From assembly GCA_964575185.1 (NCBI GenBank), contig CAZNPW010000016.1:1-58427 (forward strand): DNA of 58,427 bases, in the 5' to 3' direction. The position numbers and the translations under genes were made by a program. Shown in pieces: positions 8,924 through 15,755 of this stretch. The DNA comes from CAZNPW01 sp964575185. Its GTDB lineage: Bacteria; Pseudomonadota; Alphaproteobacteria; Rhodobacterales; Rhodobacteraceae. Within the stretch, counting starts at the first letter, position 1; each line of letters starts with the position of its first letter. Below the pieces are notes generated by a model that ran no database searches, was not told the origin of the DNA, and was given only the letters and a program-made list of their open reading frames with translations.

Positions 8924-10233
8924 CCGACCCCGCGATCCTTGCCGCCGTCGCCCGGTCGGCGCAGGTGGCCGAGGTGCTGATCGCCCCCGGCGCGCTGTCG
9001 GAGGCGGGCGCCCTCTACACGCGCCGCTTCGGGGACCGTCCGGCGATGGTCATCGCCGACGGCAACACCTGGGGCGTGGCGGGCCTCGCGGTCAGGGCGC
9101 GGCTCGACGCGGCCGGGGTTGCCTGCCAGGTGCACCTGCTGCCCGCGACGCCGCGCCCGAAGCCGACCGTGGCGCTGGGCGAGTCCCTGCGCAGCGTCCT
9201 TGCGGACAGCGCCGCAGTGCCCGTGGCGGTGGGGGCCGGGGTCCTGAACGACGTGGTGAAATATGCGGCCTTCCGGCTGGATCGGCCCTATCTCTGCGTG
9301 GCGACCGCGGCCTCGATGGACGGCTATACCTCGGCCGGCGCGCCGCTGTCGGACGGCGGGTTCAAGAAGACGCTCGCCTGCCGCCCGGCCCGCGCCGTGC
9401 TGGCCGACCTCGACGTGATCGCCGCCGCGCCGGCGGCCATGGCGGGCTGGGGCTACGGCGACATGGCCGGAAAGGTTCCCGCCGGGGCCGACTGGCTGAT
9501 CGCCGACGCGCTGGGGATCGAGCCCGTGGACGACGTCGCCTGGCCGATGGTCCAGACGCCGCTGCGCGGCTGGCTCGCCGCGCCGGACGGCATCGCGGCA
9601 GGGGACCGCGCGGCCATCGCCGGGCTGTTCACCGGCCTGACGCTGGTCGGCCTGGCGATGGAGGCGCACGGCTCCTCGCGCCCGGCGTCCGGGGCCGACC
9701 ACCAGATCGCCCACCTGTGGGAGATGGAGGACCTGGCCTTCGCCGGGGAACGGGTCAGTCACGGGGCCTGCGTCGCGGTGGGCTGCGTCACCGTCCTGCG
9801 GCTTTATGACTGGCTTCTGGCGCAGGACCTGACGCGGCTGCCCGACGCGCCGCCGGTGACGCTGGATGCCAAGGCGGCCGCGATCCGCGCCGCCTTCGGC
9901 GCGGGCGACATCGCCGACCGCGCGCTGGCCGAGACGGCGCGCAAGCACCCCGGCCCCGAAGCGCTGGCGGCGCGGCTGCGGCGGCTGCGCGCCCGGTGGC
10001 CGGACCTGGCCGCGCGGTTGCGGGCGCAGCTCGTCGCGGCGGAGGACATGGCGCGGGCTCTGCGCGCGGCGGGCTGCCCGGCAGCACCCGCCGACATCGG
10101 CGTCGGCCCGGATCACCTGCGGCGCACCGTGCTGGCAGCGCGGTTCCTGCGCGACCGCTACACCGTGCTCGACCTGCTGGACGAGACCGGACTCCTGCCC
10201 GCCGCGCTGGACGCGGTGCTGCCCGAAGGATGA
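8920..10233 (+). CDS. Glycerol-1-phosphate dehydrogenase-like (EgsA/AraM family) oxidoreductase
   Basis: 437 residues from a GTG that overlaps the ATPase stop. It has the family hallmarks: a nucleotide-binding segment VGAGVLNDVVK, the block ATAASMDGYTSAGAPL, GYGDMAGK, and His residues suited to metal binding (EAHGSSRPASGADHQIAH). Family members reduce dihydroxyacetone phosphate to sn-glycerol-1-phosphate with NAD(P)H, or the reverse. In this catabolic operon it may oxidise a polyol phosphate rather than make lipid backbone. In the block usually read GAGVLND, the glycines and Asp are kept. The true substrate is unknown. Confidence 0.8.
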   Translation: MTDPAILAAVARSAQVAEVLIAPGALSEAGALYTRRFGDRPAMVIADGNTWGVAGLAVRARLDAAGVACQVHLLPATPRPKPTVALGESLRSVLADSAAVPVAVGAGVLNDVVKYAAFRLDRPYLCVATAASMDGYTSAGAPLSDGGFKKTLACRPARAVLADLDVIAAAPAAMAGWGYGDMAGKVPAGADWLIADALGIEPVDDVAWPMVQTPLRGWLAAPDGIAAGDRAAIAGLFTGLTLVGLAMEAHGSSRPASGADHQIAHLWEMEDLAFAGERVSHGACVAVGCVTVLRLYDWLLAQDLTRLPDAPPVTLDAKAAAIRAAFGAGDIADRALAETARKHPGPEALAARLRRLRARWPDLAARLRAQLVAAEDMARALRAAGCPAAPADIGVGPDHLRRTVLAARFLRDRYTVLDLLDETGLLPAALDAVLPEG

Positions 10234-10238
10234 CCCCG

Positions 10239-10793
10239 ATGGACCCCGCCCGCCTGTCCGCCACCGCCGCCGCCGAACTCGGGGCCGCTGCCGCCGCCGT
10301 CGATCCCGCCGCCCTGCGCGGGCTGGCCGACGAGATCCTGGCGGCGCGCCGTGTCGTCCTGCACGGGGTCGGACGCGAAGGGCTGATGATGCGGGCGCTG
10401 GCGATGCGGCTGTTCCACCTCGGCCGCGACGCGCATGTCGCGGGGGAGATGGGCTGCCCGGCCGTCGGTCCCGGCGACCTGCTGATCGTCAGCGCGGGGC
10501 CGGGCGACTTCGCCACCGTGGCGGCGCTGGTCGGCGTCGCGCGCGACGCCGGGGCGCGCACCGCCTGCGTTACCGCGCAGCCGGCGGGCGCCGTTCCCCG
10601 CGCGGCCGACCGCGTCCTCGTCATTCCCGCGCAGACCATGGCCGACGACCGGGCCCCGGCCTCGGTCCTGCCGATGGGGTCGCTGTTCGAGGGCGCGCAG
10701 TTCCTGGTGTTCGAGATCCTGGTGCTCTTGCTGCGCGAGTTGTCCGGCACGACGCCGGAGGCCATGCGCGCCCGCCACACCAACCTGGAGTAA
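10239..10793 (+). CDS. SIS-domain protein, 6-phospho-3-hexuloisomerase-like
   Basis: 184 residues from the ATG at 10239, which has GAAGGA 8 bases upstream; an ATG at 10230 overlaps the previous stop but sits directly on that ribosome site. It is a single SIS fold related to HxlB (LHGVGREGLMMRALAMRLFHLG, AGEMGCPAVGPGDLLIVSAG). In HxlB-type isomerases the first loop normally reads GxGRSG and the second contains SGSGET; here they are GVGREG and SAGPGDF, so key Ser residues are replaced. It may isomerise another phosphosugar or only bind one. It lies between a polyol-phosphate-type dehydrogenase and an SDR. Confidence 0.75.
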   Translation: MDPARLSATAAAELGAAAAAVDPAALRGLADEILAARRVVLHGVGREGLMMRALAMRLFHLGRDAHVAGEMGCPAVGPGDLLIVSAGPGDFATVAALVGVARDAGARTACVTAQPAGAVPRAADRVLVIPAQTMADDRAPASVLPMGSLFEGAQFLVFEILVLLLRELSGTTPEAMRARHTNLE

Positions 10794-10796
10794 GCC

Positions 10797-11579
10797 ATGC
10801 CCGCCCCCACGCCGTCGTGGCAGGACCGCTTCGCACTGACCGGACGGAAGGCGCTCATCACCGGCGCGTCCAAGGGCATCGGCCACGAGATGGCGCAGGT
10901 CTTCGCCGACGCCGGGGCCGACATCGTCGCCGTCGCGCGCGACGCGGGCGGGCTGGAGGACGTCGCGGCCCGCGTCCGCGCGGCCGGGCGGCGCTGCCTG
11001 CCATTGCGGGCGGAGCTTGCCGACCCCGATGACTGCCGCCGAGTCGCCCGGGAGGCGCTGGCCGAATGGGGCACGATCGACATCCTGGTCAACAACGCCG
11101 CCGTCGCCCTGATCGAACCCGCGCTCGACGTGCCCGTCGACCACTGGGACCGCACCATGGCCGTCAACCTGCGCGCGCCCTTCCTGCTGGCGCAGGCGCT
11201 CGCCCCCGCGATGATCGCGCAGCGCTGGGGCAAGATCATCAACATCTCGTCGCAGACCGGGGTCATCGCCTTCGACGACCACGCGGCCTACGCCGCCTCG
11301 AAGGGCGGGCTGAACGCGCTGACGATCTCGCTCTGCGCCGAGTGGGCGCGGTTCAACGTGCAGGTCAATGCCATCTGCCCGACCGTCGTGATGACCCCCA
11401 TGGGCGCCCGCACCTGGGGTCCGGAGGAGAAGTCCGGCCCCGTCCTGGCGCGCACCCCCGCGCGCCGCTTCGGCGAGCCGGTCGAGGTGGCGGACATGGC
11501 GCTGTATCTGGCCTCGCCCGCGTCGGGCCTGGTGAACGGGGCGGTCATGATGATCGAAGGGGGCTATTCGGTTGTCTGA
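10797..11579 (+). CDS. Short-chain dehydrogenase/reductase
   Basis: 260 residues, classical SDR. Rossmann motif TGASKGIG near residue 24, NNAA near residue 100, catalytic Ser in NISSQTG and Tyr-x3-Lys in YAASK. A C-terminal glycine-rich end (MIEGGYSVV) is typical of gluconate 5-dehydrogenase or polyol dehydrogenase-like SDRs. GGAG is 6 bases before the ATG, and 3 bases separate it from the SIS gene. It probably interconverts a sugar alcohol and a ketose with NAD(P) before the FGGY kinase step. Substrate not readable. Confidence 0.9.
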   Translation: MPAPTPSWQDRFALTGRKALITGASKGIGHEMAQVFADAGADIVAVARDAGGLEDVAARVRAAGRRCLPLRAELADPDDCRRVAREALAEWGTIDILVNNAAVALIEPALDVPVDHWDRTMAVNLRAPFLLAQALAPAMIAQRWGKIINISSQTGVIAFDDHAAYAASKGGLNALTISLCAEWARFNVQVNAICPTVVMTPMGARTWGPEEKSGPVLARTPARRFGEPVEVADMALYLASPASGLVNGAVMMIEGGYSVV

Positions 11580-12471
11580 CACCGGCCCGGGCGAAGCCGC
11601 CCTCGCCCGGTACCAGGCGCTGCGCGACCGCCTGCCCGGTGCCGTCTTCCCCGCCGCCCCGCGCCGCGCCGCGCATCTGGGCGAGATCGACTGCGACGCC
11701 TTCGTGCTCGATGCCTTCGGCGTGCTGAACCTGGGCGAGGTTCCGATCCCGGGGGCCGTCGCCCGGATGGCGGCGCTGCGGGCGGCGGGCAAGCGGCTGA
11801 TCGTGCTGACGAACGCCGCGTCCTATCCGCGTGCCGCGGCGGTGCACAAGTTCGCGCGGCTCGGCTTCGACTTCACCGCGGACGAGATCGTGTCGAGCCG
11901 CGATGTCGCGGCCTCCTCGCTGCGGGGCCTGCACCCCGGGGTCCGCTGGGCCGCCGTCGCCGCCGCGGGCGACGATTTCGCCGACCTGCCCGTGTCGGCC
12001 GAAAGTCTGATCGACACGCCCGGCGCGCTCGGCCGCGCAGGCGGGGTGCTGTTCCTGTCCTCGGCCCGCTGGGACGCCGACCGGCAGGACCGCCTCGTGC
12101 AGGCACTCGGACGCCGCCCGGTGCCGGTGGTCTGCGCGAACCCCGACCTCGTTGCCCCGCGGGATACCGGCCTGTCGGTCGAACCCGGCACGTTCGCGCA
12201 TGATGTCGCCGATCGCACGGGCATACGGCCCGTCTTCTTCGGCAAGCCCTTTCCCGATGCCTTCGACGCGGCCGTCGCGCGGCTGTCCGGCATCCCGCGC
12301 CATCGCATCGCGATGGTGGGCGACACGCTGCACACCGACATCCTGGGCGGGCAGGCCGCGGGGCTTTCCACGGTGCTCGTCACCGACCACGGGGTTCTGC
12401 GCGGCATGGATGCCGGTGCCGCGATGCGCCGGTCCGGAATCGTCCCGCAGATCATGGTGCCGACGGTCTGA
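11572..12471 (+). CDS. HAD-IIA (NagD-type) phosphatase
   Basis: 299 residues from a TTG start that overlaps the SDR stop by 8 bases. HAD motif I appears as CDAFVLDAFGVLN, motif II as LTNAA, and the C-terminal motif IV as MVGDTLHTDILGGQAAG with GKPFPDAF before it, all typical of class IIA phosphatases such as NagD and phosphoglycolate or glycerol-phosphate phosphatases. It ends the rightward sugar operon. It may remove phosphate from a dead-end polyol phosphate, or act as the last step of the pathway. Specificity is unknown. Confidence 0.85.
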   Translation: MSDTGPGEAALARYQALRDRLPGAVFPAAPRRAAHLGEIDCDAFVLDAFGVLNLGEVPIPGAVARMAALRAAGKRLIVLTNAASYPRAAAVHKFARLGFDFTADEIVSSRDVAASSLRGLHPGVRWAAVAAAGDDFADLPVSAESLIDTPGALGRAGGVLFLSSARWDADRQDRLVQALGRRPVPVVCANPDLVAPRDTGLSVEPGTFAHDVADRTGIRPVFFGKPFPDAFDAAVARLSGIPRHRIAMVGDTLHTDILGGQAAGLSTVLVTDHGVLRGMDAGAAMRRSGIVPQIMVPTV

Positions 12472-12514
12472 GCGCGGGCGCGCCCGGCTGTATCCCGGCG
12501 AGACCCTGACCGCG

Positions 12515-13837
12515 TCAGCCCAAAAGCACCGTCCGCAGCAGGTTCACGTTCAGCACGATGATCGTCAGCGCGATCAGCCCGCAGAGCGCGGTCAGCCACC
12601 GCGGCGACACCAGGTCGCCCATCTTGGTCCGGCTTGCGGTGAACATGACCAGCGGCACCACCGCGAAGGGCAGCTGGAAGGACAGCACCACCTGGCTCAG
12701 GATCAGGAGCCGGCCGGTTTCCTCGGTGCCGTAGATCAGGATCACGGCGATGGCGGGAACGATGGCCAGCACGCGGGTGATCAGCCGCCGCAGGACCGGG
12801 CTGATGCGAAAGTTGATGAAGCCCTCCATCACGATCTGTCCCGCCATCGTCGCCGTGACCGTCGCGTTCAGCCCGCTGCAAAGCAGCGCGATGCCGAACA
12901 GCACGGGGGCCAGGTCGCTGCCCAGCAGGGGCGTCAGCAGGGCGTGGGCCTGGTCGATCTCCACGATGGACCTGTTGCCCGACGCGTAGAAGGTCGCGGC
13001 CGCCAGGATCAGGATCGCCGAGTTGACGAGCAGCGCCAGCATCAGGGCGATGGTGCTGTCCCAGGTCGCGAGCCGCAGCGCCTCGCGCCGACCGGCGGGG
13101 TCCTGCTGCCAGGCGCGGGTCTGCACGATGCCGGAATGCAGATACAGGTTGTGCGGCATGACCGTCGCCCCGATGATGCCGAGCGCGAGATACAGCATGT
13201 CGGGGTTGGTCACGATCTGGGTGGTCGGTGCGTAGCCCCGGATCACCGCGCCCCAGTCGGGATCGGCCATGGCGAGCTGGATGGCGAACGAGACCGATAT
13301 CACGCCCAGGAGCGCGATGATGAAGGCCTCGATCCAGCGGAAGCCCTTGTTCTGCAGCCACAGGATCAGGAAGACGTCGGCCGCAGTGATGAAGATGCCG
13401 ATTTCCAGCGGGATGCCGAACAGCAGGTTCAGGCCGATCGCGGTGCCGATGACCTCGGCGAGGTCGGTGGCGATGATCGCGAGTTCCGCGAAGACCCAGA
13501 GCGGGACCGACACCCAGCGCGGATAGGCGTCCCGGCAGGCCTGCGCCAGGTCGCGGCCGGACGCGATGGCGAGCCGGGCGCAGAGCGACTGCAGCAGGAT
13601 CGCCATGATGTTCGACAGCAAGGCGACGAAGAGCAGGGTGTATCCGAAGCTCGCCCCCCCGGCGAGCGAGGTGGCCCAGTTTCCCGGGTCCATGTAGCCC
13701 ACCGCAACCAGGTACCCCGGCCCGATGAAGGCCAGGAACCGCCGGAAGGGCGAGCCGCCCCTGGGCACGGCGATCGAGCGGAAGACGTCGGACAGGGACG
13801 GTTCGCGCAGTTCGTGCTTCCAGGCGGGCGAGGACAT
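12515..13837 (-). CDS. mntH: Nramp-type Mn(II)/Fe(II) importer
   Basis: 440 residues with about eleven membrane helices. The metal-site motif DPGNW is in helix 1 (GYMDPGNWATS), and the helix 6 motif MPHNLYLHSG is intact. Proton-coupled uptake of Mn(II) is the known role. The ATG at 13837 is chosen because an in-frame GTG at 13903 would place the operator palindrome 13887-13900 inside the coding region. It is divergent from the mntR gene, which fits MntR repression when Mn is plentiful. It converges on the HAD phosphatase gene with 43 bases between. Confidence 0.95.
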   Translation of the reverse strand: MSSPAWKHELREPSLSDVFRSIAVPRGGSPFRRFLAFIGPGYLVAVGYMDPGNWATSLAGGASFGYTLLFVALLSNIMAILLQSLCARLAIASGRDLAQACRDAYPRWVSVPLWVFAELAIIATDLAEVIGTAIGLNLLFGIPLEIGIFITAADVFLILWLQNKGFRWIEAFIIALLGVISVSFAIQLAMADPDWGAVIRGYAPTTQIVTNPDMLYLALGIIGATVMPHNLYLHSGIVQTRAWQQDPAGRREALRLATWDSTIALMLALLVNSAILILAAATFYASGNRSIVEIDQAHALLTPLLGSDLAPVLFGIALLCSGLNATVTATMAGQIVMEGFINFRISPVLRRLITRVLAIVPAIAVILIYGTEETGRLLILSQVVLSFQLPFAVVPLVMFTASRTKMGDLVSPRWLTALCGLIALTIIVLNVNLLRTVLLG

Positions 13838-13886
13838 GGACGGACTTTCGGGCTTGGCCGGACCGGAGCAGACGGCACGAAGAAAA

Positions 13887-13900
13887 TTAGTCGCGGCTAA
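13887..13900. promoter_or_regulatory. Candidate MntR operator between mntH and mntR
   Basis: Inverted repeat TTAG-T-CGCG-G-CTAA, symmetric at 12 of 14 positions, flanked by an A-run, in the 115-base gap between the divergent mntH and mntR starts. The location fits a DtxR/MntR-family repressor site acting on mntH and possibly on mntR itself. Binding is inferred from position and symmetry. Confidence 0.65.
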
Positions 13901-13952
13901 CACTCTGCCTGCGGGGTTTGCCTGTCAACCCGTGGCGTGCAAGACTGGCACG

Positions 13953-14366
13953 ATGATTTCGACCGGGGGCACGGCGACGGCATTCCAGGGTGTGCGCGCG
14001 GCGCGCAGCCGCGAGCTGGCCGAGGACTACGTCGAGCTGATCGCGGAACTGATCCACCACCGGGGCGAGGCGCGTCCGGTGGACATCGCCGCCCGGATGG
14101 GGGTCAAGGCCCCGACGGTGGCGAAGGCGCTCGACCGGCTGGCCCGTGACGGGCTGATCACGCGGGCCCGATACCGGTCGGTCTTCCTGACCGACGAAGG
14201 CACGGCACTGGCCAGCGCCTGCCGCGTCCGGCATGAGACCGTGCTGCGGTTCCTGATCCGCCTGGGGCTCGACCCCGAGACGGCCGAGCGCGATGCCGAG
14301 GGGATCGAGCATCACGTCAGCGACCGGACGCTCGCGCTGTTCGCGGCCTTCGTGGCGCAGGACTGA
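13953..14366 (+). CDS. mntR: Manganese-responsive DtxR-family regulator
   Basis: 137 residues, the short form without an SH3 domain. A winged helix lies at residues ~25-75 (PVDIAARMGVKAPTVAKALD), followed by a dimerisation region with metal-ligand candidates (RHETVLRFLIRLGL, EGIEHHVSD), as in E. coli MntR. Mn(II) binding promotes DNA binding and repression of mntH. It is divergent from mntH, with the candidate operator between them. No strong ribosome site was seen for this ATG; start uncertainty is small. Confidence 0.9.
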   Translation: MISTGGTATAFQGVRAARSRELAEDYVELIAELIHHRGEARPVDIAARMGVKAPTVAKALDRLARDGLITRARYRSVFLTDEGTALASACRVRHETVLRFLIRLGLDPETAERDAEGIEHHVSDRTLALFAAFVAQD

Positions 14367-14375
14367 ACCCGGGGT

Positions 14376-14825
14376 TCAGTCGAACAGATCCCGCAGCCAG
14401 GATCGCCGCCCGTGCCGACCATAGCCGCCGCGGCCGTCGTAATAGCCGCCGTCATGGTCCCCGCCGTGACCACCGTGGCCGCCATGACCGCCATGACCGC
14501 CATGACCGCCATGACCGCCATGACCGCCTGTCCAGTCCTGCGGCGGATACCCGTAGGCCGGATAGCCCGGGGGCGGATATCCCTGCGGCGCAGCGGGCGG
14601 CGGCGCAGCGGGCTGCGGGCCCGCCCCGACGACGGGCGCGGCGAAACTGCGCTCGATGATCTTCTCGACCTCGCCGCGGTCCAGCCAGATGCCGCGGCAT
14701 TTCGGGCAGTAGTCGATCTCGACCCCCTGCCTGTCGGCCAGGACCAGGGCCACGCCGCAGACCGGACAGAGCATCCCGCCGGGCGGCCCGCCCGGTTCGC
14801 GCGACGTGGAAGGTTGTTCAGACAT
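14376..14825 (-). CDS. TFIIB-type zinc-ribbon protein with Gly-His repeat tail
   Basis: 149 residues in three parts. An N-terminal zinc ribbon (CPVCGVAL, then YCPKCRGIWLDRGEVE) occupies residues ~19-55. A Pro/Gly/Tyr-rich linker follows, then a run of Gly-Gly-His units (about seven) and a His/Asp/Gly-rich end. The ribbon family (zf-TFIIB-like) has no firm function; the His-rich tail suggests Zn or Ni binding. It is 3 bases downstream of a CDF exporter gene and in the same operon as a P-type metal ATPase, which supports a metal-buffer or chaperone role. The repeat is encoded by a 9-bp microsatellite and may vary in length. Confidence 0.8.
   Translation of the reverse strand: MSEQPSTSREPGGPPGGMLCPVCGVALVLADRQGVEIDYCPKCRGIWLDRGEVEKIIERSFAAPVVGAGPQPAAPPPAAPQGYPPPGYPAYGYPPQDWTGGHGGHGGHGGHGGHGGHGGHGGDHDGGYYDGRGGYGRHGRRSWLRDLFD
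14481..14525. repeat. Five perfect 9-bp repeats encoding Gly-Gly-His
   Basis: GCCATGACC repeated five times without mismatch (14481-14525), with degenerate copies to the left. On the minus strand each unit encodes Gly-Gly-His in the zinc-ribbon protein. As the unit is a multiple of three, slippage would change the number of His residues without breaking the frame. Confidence 0.9.
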
Positions 14826-14828
14826 GGT

Positions 14829-15752
14829 TCACACCTGCGCTTCCCGGTCGCCCGCGCTGCCGCCATGCGCGGCAACGGGTTTGCCAGGCGGGTCGACCTG
14901 CACCGTGACATGGTCGATGTCGTAGGCGTCGTGCAAGTGCCTCACCACAAGTTCAGGCAGCGTCAGGGAATCGACCCCGGGCGCAGGGGTCACGTGCACG
15001 GTCGCCACGGTGGAGTTGTCCGTCAGCACCCAGGCGTGGAAATGCCCGGCCGATGCGATCCCGGGCAGGGTGGCGAGGTCCGCCTCCGCCGCGCGCGCGT
15101 CGAGGCCCTGCGGCACCGCCTGCAAGAGCACGCGCAGCGAGCCGGTGATGAGCGTCCAGGCCGACCGGACGACCAGCACCGCCACCAGCACCGACAGCAG
15201 CGGGTCGAGGATCAGCCAGCCGGTCAGCATGATGCCGATGGCGGCGGCGATGGCCCCGACCGAGCCGAGAAGGTCGCCCAGCACGTGCAGGAACGCGCCC
15301 TTGAGGTTGCCGTCGCGCCTGTCGCCGCGCGACAGGTACCAGGCACCGAAGAGGTTCACCGTCAGGCCGACGACCGCGATCAGCAGCATCGGCCCGGCCA
15401 GGATCCCGACCGGCTGGCCGATCCGGCCGACCGCTTCCCAGGCGATCCAGGCCACGAGCAGCAGCAGCGACGCGCCGTTGGCCAGGGCCGCCAGCACCCG
15501 CACGCGGTGGAAGCCGTAGGTCCGCGTCGCGTCCGGCGCCCGTGCGGCGACCCGGTAGGCGATCAGGGCCAGAAGCAGCGCCGCCGCATCGGACACCATG
15601 TGCCCGCTGTCGGCGATCAGCGCGAGCGAGCCCGAGAACCAGCCGCCGACCGCCTGCACCGCCGCATAGCCCGCGGTCAGGACGAACACCGCCCGGACCC
15701 GGCCGACGTTGCCGGGGTCGGGCGCGCCGCCGTGGCCGTGCTCTGCCGCCAC
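14829..15752 (-). CDS. Cation diffusion facilitator metal exporter (CzcD/ZitB-type)
   Basis: 307 residues with six membrane helices. Helix 2 carries the metal site IADSGHMVSDA (His-x3-Asp) and helix 5 LILDPLLSVLVA; a cytoplasmic domain follows (AGHFHAWVLTD, HLHDAYDIDHVTVQV). CDF proteins exchange Zn(II), Cd(II) or related ions for protons across the inner membrane. It starts 4 bases after the P-type ATPase stop, so the two exporters are coupled and likely share the MerR-controlled promoter at 18099-18129. Confidence 0.93.
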   Translation of the reverse strand: MAAEHGHGGAPDPGNVGRVRAVFVLTAGYAAVQAVGGWFSGSLALIADSGHMVSDAAALLLALIAYRVAARAPDATRTYGFHRVRVLAALANGASLLLLVAWIAWEAVGRIGQPVGILAGPMLLIAVVGLTVNLFGAWYLSRGDRRDGNLKGAFLHVLGDLLGSVGAIAAAIGIMLTGWLILDPLLSVLVAVLVVRSAWTLITGSLRVLLQAVPQGLDARAAEADLATLPGIASAGHFHAWVLTDNSTVATVHVTPAPGVDSLTLPELVVRHLHDAYDIDHVTVQVDPPGKPVAAHGGSAGDREAQV

Positions 15753-15755
15753 CGC

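Noticed and set aside
12475..12486. CGGGCG-CGCCCG palindrome between convergent HAD phosphatase and mntH genes
   Set aside because: Perfect palindrome without a loop and no T-run; common by chance at this GC content, so not called a terminator.
13838..13903. N-terminal extension of mntH to a GTG at 13903
   Set aside because: It would put the MntR-type operator inside the coding region and adds residues not found in Nramp proteins.
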